Source: Actinomycetota bacterium (GTDB taxonomy: Bacteria; Actinomycetota; Acidimicrobiia; Spongiisociales; ZC4RG35). From it: a stretch of DNA of 17,798 nucleotides. The stretch is from contig JAKEHF010000047.1 in assembly GCA_022615295.1 (NCBI GenBank), forward strand, positions 1-17,798, given 5' to 3'. This document shows positions 6,815 to 12,827 of this stretch, piece after piece (positions within the stretch are counted from its first letter, which is position 1; each line of letters begins with the position of its first letter). The position numbers were made by a program, and so were the translations under genes. Below the pieces are notes generated by a model. The model worked only from the letters and a program-made list of their open reading frames with translations, was not told the DNA's origin and did no database searches.

Positions 6815-7381
6815 CTAGGAGGGTTGCTCCATCCAGCCTTCGACACGGTCGAGCAGGTACTCCGAGACCTCACGTGACCCATCGAGGACGTCGCAAAGTT
6901 GCTCACGGCCGTACATGGCGTCCACCAGGCTCACATTCGCCTTTCCCTGGACCATGAGCCTCCGCTCCGGCGCATCGGTCACGGCCCCGTAGGAGTCAAT
7001 CGCCGACACCTCGATGGGCAGGATGGTCCCCCCGATCCCGGCGAGATCGGTGGCGAGCACGAGCAGGTCTGGCGGGTTGCGGACCGGGGGCACCGCCCAG
7101 TTGAAGTAAAGGTCGAGGAAGTAGGCGTCCTCGGGCTCTTCGTACTCGTCGGCGATCTCGTCGAGCCGATCACGCAACGAGAGGATGACCTTGGGGTCGA
7201 CGTCGAGGGCGAGATGCACGTCGATGGGCCCGCCACAGCCCGCCTCGGGGTGCACGTCGACCTCCCAGGACTGACGCAACGAGTAGGTCTCTACGAAGTG
7301 TCTCTCGTCATGGACGTGAAACCCGTGTTCTGTGGCGTGCTCCTTCAGGTCGGCGACAAAGCCGGCGATGTCCACGGACAT
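6815..7381 (-). CDS. Conserved-looking hypothetical cytoplasmic protein (188 aa)
   Basis: I do not recognise this family. The protein is acidic, with no signal peptide or membrane helix. Notable segments are FHVHDERHFVETYSLRQSWEVDVHP near the N-terminus, GGPIDVHLALDVDP, a short Glu-rich helix (DEIADEYEEPEDAYF), a middle segment VRNPPDLLVLATDLAGIGGTILP, and a helical C-terminus after KANVSLVDAMYGREQLCDVL. The even mix of strands and helices suggests a compact globular fold. The ATG at 7379-7381 has a TAACCT box seven bases upstream and no Shine-Dalgarno, consistent with leaderless expression. It lies 27 bases downstream of yihY on the same strand, so it can be read both from its own promoter and by run-through. 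High-GC codon use matches its neighbours, which supports a real gene. Confidence 0.75.
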   Translation of the reverse strand: MSVDIAGFVADLKEHATEHGFHVHDERHFVETYSLRQSWEVDVHPEAGCGGPIDVHLALDVDPKVILSLRDRLDEIADEYEEPEDAYFLDLYFNWAVPPVRNPPDLLVLATDLAGIGGTILPIEVSAIDSYGAVTDAPERRLMVQGKANVSLVDAMYGREQLCDVLDGSREVSEYLLDRVEGWMEQPS

Positions 7382-7388
7382 GACACCG

Positions 7389-7394
7389 AGGTTA
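7389..7394 (-). promoter_or_regulatory. -10 box of a leaderless-type promoter for the 188-residue protein
   Basis: On the minus strand TAACCT (TANNNT) ends seven bases before the ATG at 7381, within the 27-base gap after the yihY stop. The spacing places the transcription start on the start codon. Confidence 0.5.
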
Positions 7395-7408
7395 TTGCCT
7401 CAATCACC

Positions 7409-8251
7409 TCATGGGGAGGTGCCGGCGTCGAGCCGGTCGTTGTAGACCCTGGTCACCTGGGCCCCGAACAGGAAGACGCTGGACAGCAGATAGGCGAGCA
7501 GGAGGACGACGAAGAAGGCTCCAGCGATCTGGGGCGCGCTGGCACCCGTGGAGAAGTAGAGACCGGCACCGATGGCCGTGACCCCGAACATCAACGCGGT
7601 GAGACCGCTCCCCACCAGGATGGCTCTCCACCGGACGCTGGCCCTGATGAGGGTGCGGAATATCAGGGCGAAGACCAGAGGGAGCAGCCCCAGAGAGACG
7701 AGGCGGGCCCCGATGCCCACCGTTTGGAGACCCTCGGGGAGCAATGAGGCCAACCATTTCCACGCCGCGTTGACCAGCCAGACCACGATCAGCAAGAGAC
7801 CGAGTGAAATCGCCCACAACAGGGAGAGGGCCCGGGTCTTGAGGAACCCGGAGATACCGGCGAGCTCGGCATGGGGCACCCGGAAGATGTCGTTGAGATT
7901 CGTCTGCACCTCGGTGAACAACGACGACGCGGACCAGACGAACAAGATGAAGCCGACCAGCGCCGTGACGTCGCCCGAGACGAGGGCGGAGCGAATAAGC
8001 GTCTCCACGGCGTTCGCCACCTCAACGCCGGCCACGCCCTCGACGGTGGCGAGCAGACCCTCCCGGGCCTCCTCCGAGTTGCCCATCATGATGCCGAACA
8101 CCGCGACCGCGACGATGAGCAGCGGAGCAAGGGCGAACATGGTCCGGTAGGCCACGGCGGCCGCCATCCGATTGACCCGGTCGGCCCCATATGATCTGAC
8201 TGCGGTCTCCAGCACCTGATACGGCATCGACCGGCGGAGACGGGGCCACAT
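7409..8251 (-). CDS. YihY/BrkB family inner-membrane protein
   Basis: This 280-residue polytopic membrane protein belongs to the YihY/virulence-factor-BrkB family, whose biochemical role is not settled. Six hydrophobic helices can be traced, starting with AAVAYRTMFALAPLLIVAVA (the family's AxAYxxxFxLxPLL pattern), then LVGFILFVWSASSLF, LLWAISLGLLLIVVWLV, LVSLGLLPLVFALIF, LVGSGLTALMFGVTAIGAGL and FFVVLLLAYLLSSVFLFGAQ. The family segment LFTEVQTNLNDIFRV follows the second helix. I place the start at the ATG at 8249-8251, giving MWPRLRRSM, because a TACCCT box ends seven bases before it. Longer in-frame starts exist at 8272 and 8320, but the latter would run into the divergent ligase gene. The gene is followed by the 188-residue protein gene. 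Confidence 0.88.
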   Translation of the reverse strand: MWPRLRRSMPYQVLETAVRSYGADRVNRMAAAVAYRTMFALAPLLIVAVAVFGIMMGNSEEAREGLLATVEGVAGVEVANAVETLIRSALVSGDVTALVGFILFVWSASSLFTEVQTNLNDIFRVPHAELAGISGFLKTRALSLLWAISLGLLLIVVWLVNAAWKWLASLLPEGLQTVGIGARLVSLGLLPLVFALIFRTLIRASVRWRAILVGSGLTALMFGVTAIGAGLYFSTGASAPQIAGAFFVVLLLAYLLSSVFLFGAQVTRVYNDRLDAGTSP

Positions 8252-8258
8252 CCGGGCC

Positions 8259-8264
8259 AGGGTA
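8259..8264 (-). promoter_or_regulatory. -10 box of a leaderless-type promoter for yihY
   Basis: On the minus strand TACCCT ends seven bases before the ATG at 8251. It lies only seven bases from the oppositely oriented box of the ligase gene, so the two polymerase footprints overlap. Confidence 0.5.
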
Positions 8265-8271
8265 TTCGTCA

Positions 8272-8277
8272 TACACT
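8272..8277 (+). promoter_or_regulatory. -10 box of a leaderless-type promoter for the DNA ligase gene
   Basis: TACACT ends eight bases before the GTG at 8286. There is no Shine-Dalgarno before the GTG, so a leaderless message is likely. The box supports GTG 8286 as the true start. Confidence 0.5.
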
Positions 8278-8285
8278 GCCCGGCC

Positions 8286-9308
8286 GTGAGCCATCCCTTC
8301 CCGCCGCCCCTGGCCACCATGGAGGCCCGGGTCTACGAAGGCTGGCCCCCGGATGACTTCCTCTACGAGCCGAAGTGGGACGGGTTCCGTTCTCTGTCTT
8401 GGTCGAGCCCCGAGGTCCGTCTCGACTCACGCAACGAGCGGCCCCTGCTCCGCTACTTCCCCGAGCTGAGACCGGCCCTGGAGCAGCTCCCCGAGGGCAC
8501 GGTGGTGGACGGTGAGATCGTCGTGGTCCGGGATGGAGCGACCGACTTCGACAGCCTCCAGCAGAGGATCCATCCCGCCGAGTCGAGGATAAGGATGCTC
8601 TCGGAGACGACACCGGCCGAGCTGGTCGCCTTCGACCTCCTGGCCCACCACGGCGCCGACCTCCGCAAGACCCCGTTCGTCGAGCGCCGAAGCCAGCTCG
8701 TCGCCCTCGCGGCGGAGCTGGGGCCTCCATGGCATTTAACGCCACAGACGGCGGACCGGCGCACCGCCGAAAGATGGTTCGAGGAGTTCGAGTCGGCGGG
8801 GTGTGATGGGATCATCGCCAAGAGACCCGACGGGATCTATGAGAGCGGGAAGCGGGCCATGATCAAGATCAAGCATCGCCGCACCATCGACGTGGTCGTC
8901 GGCGGGTTCCGGGAGCACAAGGACGGGGGCAAGATCGGCTCGCTCCTACTCGGCCTCTACAACGATCGAGGCGAGCTGCACTTCATCGGCCATTGCTCCG
9001 GCTTCGGAGACGCCGATCGCGTCGAGATCTACCGGCGCTTCCTCGAGCTGGCCACCTTGGAGTCCTTCGACATGGAGGCCCGGGCCCCGGGGGCCCAGAG
9101 CCGCTGGACCGGGGACAAGGACCAGTCGTGGACACCGGTTGCTCCCGGTGTCGTGGTGGAGGTCAGCTATGACCAGCTGGAAGGCGACCGCTTTCGGCAC
9201 GCGGCGCGCTTCCATCGCTGGAGACCAGACAAGGAGGCCACCACCTGCACGATGGACCAGTTGGAGCGTCCGGAAGGGCCTGGCTTCGCCGAGGTGGTGC
9301 GCACCTGA
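8286..9308 (+). CDS. ligC: ATP-dependent DNA ligase, LigC type
   Basis: This enzyme seals nicks in DNA using ATP. The 340 residues hold only the nucleotidyltransferase core and OB-fold, as in mycobacterial LigC and unlike multidomain LigD or LigB. Motif I is EPKWDGFR with the adenylated Lys30. DGEIVV (Glu77), AFDLLA (114-120, motif III), DGIIAK (174-179, motif IV) and MIKIKHRRT (192-200, motif V) follow in order. The OB domain has WTPVAPGVVVEVSYDQLEG and ends with RHAARFHRWRPDK. In mycobacteria LigC works with a separate polymerase (Prim-PolC) in gap repair; a candidate partner is encoded at 16872-17798 on the other strand. The GTG start is supported by the TACACT box eight bases upstream. 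The gene is divergent from yihY with 34 bases between starts. Confidence 0.92.
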   Translation: MSHPFPPPLATMEARVYEGWPPDDFLYEPKWDGFRSLSWSSPEVRLDSRNERPLLRYFPELRPALEQLPEGTVVDGEIVVVRDGATDFDSLQQRIHPAESRIRMLSETTPAELVAFDLLAHHGADLRKTPFVERRSQLVALAAELGPPWHLTPQTADRRTAERWFEEFESAGCDGIIAKRPDGIYESGKRAMIKIKHRRTIDVVVGGFREHKDGGKIGSLLLGLYNDRGELHFIGHCSGFGDADRVEIYRRFLELATLESFDMEARAPGAQSRWTGDKDQSWTPVAPGVVVEVSYDQLEGDRFRHAARFHRWRPDKEATTCTMDQLERPEGPGFAEVVRT

Positions 9309-9326
9309 GCCCTGATGTCGCTGTGC

Positions 9327-9332
9327 CACACT
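9327..9332 (+). promoter_or_regulatory. Possible -10 box for the ABC transporter operon
   Basis: CACACT ends seven bases before the ATG at 9340. It is one base off the TANNNT pattern but sits at the leaderless spacing seen elsewhere in this window, and no Shine-Dalgarno is visible. The gap after ligC is only 31 bases, so run-through is also possible. Confidence 0.35.
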
Positions 9333-9339
9333 GAGGCCC

Positions 9340-10245
9340 ATGGGTCGTGAGGGAAGTGTGGTCGAGGTCTCGGGGCTCACCCACGACTACGGGGAGGTAG
9401 TCGCCCTCAAGGATCTCGACCTCACGGTGCCCGCCGGGGTGACCGGTCTCGTCGGCGCCAATGGGGCGGGCAAGACCACCCTTCTCAGAGTGCTCCTCGG
9501 TCTGATCCATCCCACCGAAGGCCGAGTGGCGGTGCTGGGCCACGACCCGGAGACCGAGCCGCTCGAGGTCAGGTCGAAGATCGGCTACATGCCCGAGGTG
9601 GAGAGCCTGCCGGTCGACCAGACGGCCGCCGACTTTGTCGCCTACACGGCACAGCTAGCCGGCATACCCCCACGCGAGGCGAAACGACGTTCCTCGGAGA
9701 CCCTGTTCCTGGTCGGTCTCGCCGAGGAGAGATTCCGCTACATCGGCGACTTCTCCACCGGGATGCGTCAAAGGGTCAAGCTGGCCCAAGCCATCGTCCA
9801 CGACCCCGACCTGGTGTTGCTCGACGAGCCCGCCTCGGGTCTCGATCCCGAGGGACGTCAGCAGATGCTCGAGCTCATCCGGAGACTCCGCGGCTTCGGT
9901 ATCGATGTGATAGTCAGCTCCCATGTCCTCACCGACATCGAACAGACTTGTGATTGGGTGGTCATGCTCGACGGGGGGACCCTGCTCCGCTCCGGCCCCC
10001 TCGACGGCTTCGACTCCACCGGGACAGTCAGGGTCGAGGTCCTGGAGAACGCCGACATGGTGGCTGGTCTGCTCCGTGACCGTGGGCTCGGGGTCGTCGC
10101 CGAGGGACCACGTCTCGTCGTGGGCCCCGGAGAGGCCCTGGAGACGGCGATCATCGAGGCAACTGCGGTTGCGAGGTCGGGGCTGGTGCGAATGACCCGG
10201 GGCACGGCCAGCCTCGAGGATCTGTTCCTTGGGGAGGAGAGATGA
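9340..10245 (+). CDS. ABC transporter ATP-binding protein (first of two)
   Basis: This cytoplasmic ATPase subunit (301 residues) powers an ABC-2 type transporter. Walker A is GANGAGKTT (39-47), the signature is STGMRQR (from Ser139), Walker B is DLVLLDEP with catalytic Glu163, the D-loop is SGLDP and the H-loop is His195 in SSHVLTD. A C-terminal region of about 80 residues follows the ATPase core, as is common in the CcmA/NatA-like group. It is the first gene of a four-gene run; its stop overlaps the permease start by four bases (ATGA), preceded by a good GGAGGAGA site. The substrate cannot be predicted. It is clearly distinct from the second ATPase in sequence, so the operon is not a recent tandem duplication. 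Confidence 0.93.
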   Translation: MGREGSVVEVSGLTHDYGEVVALKDLDLTVPAGVTGLVGANGAGKTTLLRVLLGLIHPTEGRVAVLGHDPETEPLEVRSKIGYMPEVESLPVDQTAADFVAYTAQLAGIPPREAKRRSSETLFLVGLAEERFRYIGDFSTGMRQRVKLAQAIVHDPDLVLLDEPASGLDPEGRQQMLELIRRLRGFGIDVIVSSHVLTDIEQTCDWVVMLDGGTLLRSGPLDGFDSTGTVRVEVLENADMVAGLLRDRGLGVVAEGPRLVVGPGEALETAIIEATAVARSGLVRMTRGTASLEDLFLGEER

Positions 10246-11123
10246 CCGAGCAGGTCATCTATGACAGGGGTTATCGGACCTATGACGGTCCCCGCCGGGG
10301 TCCCTCCGGCGCCAGACGGGCCGTGTACAGGGATGGTCTGCGTCGTGTGCTCGGTCTGGGACGCAAGGGCCGGTACAAGGTCTTTCCCTGGTCGCTGATC
10401 GTGGTGGCCCTGGTGGCCGCGGTTGTGTTCGTCGGTCTCCATTGGGCGGTGGGGAATCTCGCGGAGAGCATCGGTCAGGGTCTGCCGGCCTATGGGGAGC
10501 TCTTCGACTTCTACTCGGCGATCTCGCTCCTCTTCATCGCCTTCGCCGGGCCTGCCCTGCTCATCCCGGACCGCACCAAGGGGGTCCTTTCGATCTACTT
10601 CTCACGTCCCCTGACCGTCGACAGCTACCTGACAGCCAAGGTCGGCGCATTTGCGACGGTCATCGGTGGGATCTATCTCGTGCCCCAGATCTTGCTCCAT
10701 CTCGGTCTGGGTCTCATCGCGGAGGAGGGCTTCTTCGCCTATCTTGCCGACAACGTCGACGTCCTGTGGAGGGTCCCACTGACCGCCGCCGGCTTCGTGA
10801 CGCTCCACGGCGCCCTCGTCTTCATCCTCGGCTCGCTGATATCCCGACCTGGGATGGCCGCCGCCGCCTTCCTCGGGTTGATCACTGCCGCAGGCGGCGT
10901 TGCCTCACGCGTGGCCGAGGCCGAGTTCGCCGGAGCCCGCTTCATCTCCCTCCTCGCCCTCGATCAGCACCCCCGCATCATCCGGGACCGCATGTTCAAC
11001 GACACGGTCACCTACCCGGCCGAGGCCGCCGGCTTCGACGTCTGGGCATCGGTGGCCGTCATCGTCGTGGCCGCCCTCGCGGCCGTCGTGTTCGTCCGTG
11101 CCCGCTATCGGAGGCTGGCTTGA
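10242..11123 (+). CDS. ABC-2 type transporter permease (first of two)
   Basis: This 293-residue membrane subunit has a basic N-terminal cytoplasmic segment with the YDRGYRTYDGPRRG pattern common in actinobacterial ABC-2 permeases. About six hydrophobic helices follow: PWSLIVVALVAAVVFVGLHW, SLLFIAFAGPALLI, GGIYLVPQILLHLGLGLI, GFVTLHGALVFILGSLI, a helix around AAAFLGLITAAGGVAS, and VAVIVVAALAAVVFV at the C-terminus. The cytoplasmic loop DRTKGVLSIYFSRPLTVDSYL matches the family element between helices 2 and 3. It is joined to both neighbours by four-base overlaps (ATGA at 10242, TTGA at 11120), so it is translated with them. It most likely pairs with the ATPase encoded just upstream. Confidence 0.88.
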   Translation: MTEQVIYDRGYRTYDGPRRGPSGARRAVYRDGLRRVLGLGRKGRYKVFPWSLIVVALVAAVVFVGLHWAVGNLAESIGQGLPAYGELFDFYSAISLLFIAFAGPALLIPDRTKGVLSIYFSRPLTVDSYLTAKVGAFATVIGGIYLVPQILLHLGLGLIAEEGFFAYLADNVDVLWRVPLTAAGFVTLHGALVFILGSLISRPGMAAAAFLGLITAAGGVASRVAEAEFAGARFISLLALDQHPRIIRDRMFNDTVTYPAEAAGFDVWASVAVIVVAALAAVVFVRARYRRLA

Positions 11124-12037
11124 CCGACACCATCGAGCTGGTCGAGGTCTCCAAGTGGTTCGGGCTGAAGGTCGCGGTCAGTGAGGTCACCATCGGGTTC
11201 GGGCCCGGCGTCACCGGTCTCCTCGGTCCCAACGGGGCCGGCAAGACGACGCTGATGCGCCTCGTCTCCGGGCTGCAGAGACCCTCTCAGGGCCGATTGA
11301 CCGTGCTGGGCGTCGACCCGCGAAAGGACACCGACGTCTATCGGAGGATGACGCTGGTCCCCGAGGACGAGTCGATCTACGAGAGGGAGACCGCACGACG
11401 GTTCATCGAGACCATGGCCCGTCTCGCCAAGGTCGCCTCACCGAAGGAACGAGCCGCCGAGGCCCTGGCCACCGTGGGGCTGACCGATTCCGCCGGTCGC
11501 GAGCTCGGCAAGTTCAGCAAGGGCATGAGACAGCGGGCCAAGGTCGCCGCCGCGTTGGTGACTGACCCGGAAGTGCTCCTCCTCGACGAGCCGCTCAACG
11601 GGACCGATCCGGTGCAGCGAGCAGAGCTGATCCGTCTCTTCTCGGAGCTGGGCAGGACCGGCCGCACCGTGATCGTCTCCTCCCACGTGCTCGCCGAGGT
11701 GGAGCGGATGGCCGACCGGGTGGTGGCCATGGTCGACGGCCGTCTCGCCGCCGTGGGCAGTGTCGCCACCATCCGGGCTGCGATGACCGACCGGCCCCGT
11801 CTGTTCTACGTGGAGACATCGGGACCTCGGGTGTTGGGCAGCGCCCTGCTCTCCACGGACGGGGTTCTCGGGGTGCATCTCGGCGGGTCCCGGCTCCGGA
11901 TCGAGGCCTCGGACGCCCGGGCGCTCGCCATGGCTCTCCCACGGCTGGCCCGTGACCACGGCGTCGAGGTGACCAGCGTCTATCCCGCCGACGAGTCTCT
12001 GGAGTCGGTCTTCCGTTATCTGGTGGGCTCGAGATGA
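11120..12037 (+). CDS. ABC transporter ATP-binding protein (second of two)
   Basis: This is a second, different ATPase subunit of 305 residues. Walker A is GPNGAGKTT (36-44), the signature is SKGMRQR (from Ser133), Walker B is EVLLLDEP with Glu157, the D-loop is NGTDP and the H-loop lies in SSHVLAE. A C-terminal extension of about 90 residues follows. I place the start at TTG 11120, which overlaps the permease stop as TTGA and begins the usual first strand (TIELVEVSKWFG). The same frame is open far upstream to 10442, but that part lies wholly inside the permease gene and is a shadow. The two ATPases may form a heterodimer or serve two separate permeases; gene order (ATPase, permease, ATPase, permease) fits either. 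Confidence 0.92.
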   Translation: MTDTIELVEVSKWFGLKVAVSEVTIGFGPGVTGLLGPNGAGKTTLMRLVSGLQRPSQGRLTVLGVDPRKDTDVYRRMTLVPEDESIYERETARRFIETMARLAKVASPKERAAEALATVGLTDSAGRELGKFSKGMRQRAKVAAALVTDPEVLLLDEPLNGTDPVQRAELIRLFSELGRTGRTVIVSSHVLAEVERMADRVVAMVDGRLAAVGSVATIRAAMTDRPRLFYVETSGPRVLGSALLSTDGVLGVHLGGSRLRIEASDARALAMALPRLARDHGVEVTSVYPADESLESVFRYLVGSR

Positions 12038-12765
12038 CGCTGGCCGCGCATCTCTACCGGAGGATGATGAGAAGGGGACGGGTGATCTCCCTTGTCGCCT
12101 TGTCCTCCGTCCCTGGTCTCGTCCTGTGGCTGGTCGCCTTCGACAGTCCTCAGGAGCGTCGGGCAGCCGTCTACCCCGAGGTGGTCACCTCCAGCGGCTA
12201 CTCCTTCGCCATCGCCGTGCTCATCCTCACCGTCGCCACCCTCCGTGACGAGCGTGACGCGGGGACTCTCCCTTACATCTACATGAAGCCGCTGGCCCGC
12301 CCCTGGTTCGCCGCCGACTCCATCCTGGCCGGCGCGGCGACGGCCGCCACCATCGCCGTCGCCGGCTGGCTGGTGACCCTTGGCGCCGCGAGCGCCATCG
12401 CGGTCGATCTCGATGTCGCCCTCAGTGGTCTCACCCTGTTCGTCGCCGCAGCCGTCGGATATGCCGCCGTGTTCGTCCCTCTCGGCTTCCTCGTCCCCAG
12501 GGCGCTCCTCGTCGGGCTGGGTTATGTCGTGGTGATCGAGTCGATCGTCGCCTCGGCGGTCGAGGGCGTCGCCCATCTGTCCATATGGCGCATCGCGGTC
12601 TCCATCTACGCAGACCTGGCTCCGGTCTTCGGCACGGTCACTGCGCAGACGATCCTGGGTCCCGTGGTGCCGGGCGCCGGCGGAGGCATGGCCAAGATCG
12701 GCGCGATCCTTCTCGTCGGCTGGCTCACCCTCACCTGGGCGCTCCGTCGCCGCGACGCGGTGTGA
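12034..12765 (+). CDS. ABC-2 type transporter permease (second of two)
   Basis: This 243-residue membrane subunit starts at an ATG overlapping the preceding stop (ATGA). It has a short basic N-terminus (LYRRMMRRGR) and about six hydrophobic segments: ISLVALSSVPGLVLWLVAF, YSFAIAVLILTVATL, ILAGAATAATIAVAGWLVTL, LTLFVAAAVGYAAVFVPLGF, a segment around LLVGLGYVVVIESIVAS, and AKIGAILLVGWLTLTWAL at the end. The loop RDERDAGTLPYIYMKPLARPWF is the counterpart of the element in the first permease. It is shorter than the first permease and lacks its N-terminal YDRGY segment. It closes the four-gene operon; the next gene begins 62 bases downstream with its own strong ribosome binding site. Confidence 0.85.
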   Translation: MTLAAHLYRRMMRRGRVISLVALSSVPGLVLWLVAFDSPQERRAAVYPEVVTSSGYSFAIAVLILTVATLRDERDAGTLPYIYMKPLARPWFAADSILAGAATAATIAVAGWLVTLGAASAIAVDLDVALSGLTLFVAAAVGYAAVFVPLGFLVPRALLVGLGYVVVIESIVASAVEGVAHLSIWRIAVSIYADLAPVFGTVTAQTILGPVVPGAGGGMAKIGAILLVGWLTLTWALRRRDAV

Positions 12766-12799
12766 GCCACCTGTAAGAATCCCTCCGTCCATCTGTCAA

Positions 12800-12824
12800 T
12801 ACCTCTGAGACGACCAAGGAGGTA
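12800..12824 (+). promoter_or_regulatory. Hairpin that could mask the protease ribosome binding site
   Basis: TACCTC (12800-12805) is perfectly complementary to GAGGTA (12819-12824), which is part of the strong AAGGAGGT site at 12816-12823 before the ATG at 12828. If the message starts upstream, the stem would cover the site and might limit translation. A six-base stem with a 13-base loop is weak, and the real 5' end is unknown. Confidence 0.3.
12816..12823 (+). promoter_or_regulatory. Near-perfect Shine-Dalgarno for the subtilase gene
   Basis: AAGGAGGT lies four bases before the ATG at 12828. It is the strongest ribosome binding site in the window and fixes this start. It also implies a leadered message, unlike many neighbours. 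Confidence 0.8.
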
Positions 12825-12827
12825 GAC

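Noticed and set aside
8252..8320. Longer yihY starts at 8272 and 8320
   Set aside because: The 8320 start overlaps the divergent ligase gene, and both precede a TACCCT box that points to the ATG at 8251. The 8272 start cannot be fully excluded.
10442..11119. Upstream extension of the second ABC ATPase to 531 residues
   Set aside because: The added part lies wholly inside the first permease gene and is Arg/Pro-rich; the TTG at 11120 gives the normal ATPase N-terminus and a TTGA overlap.
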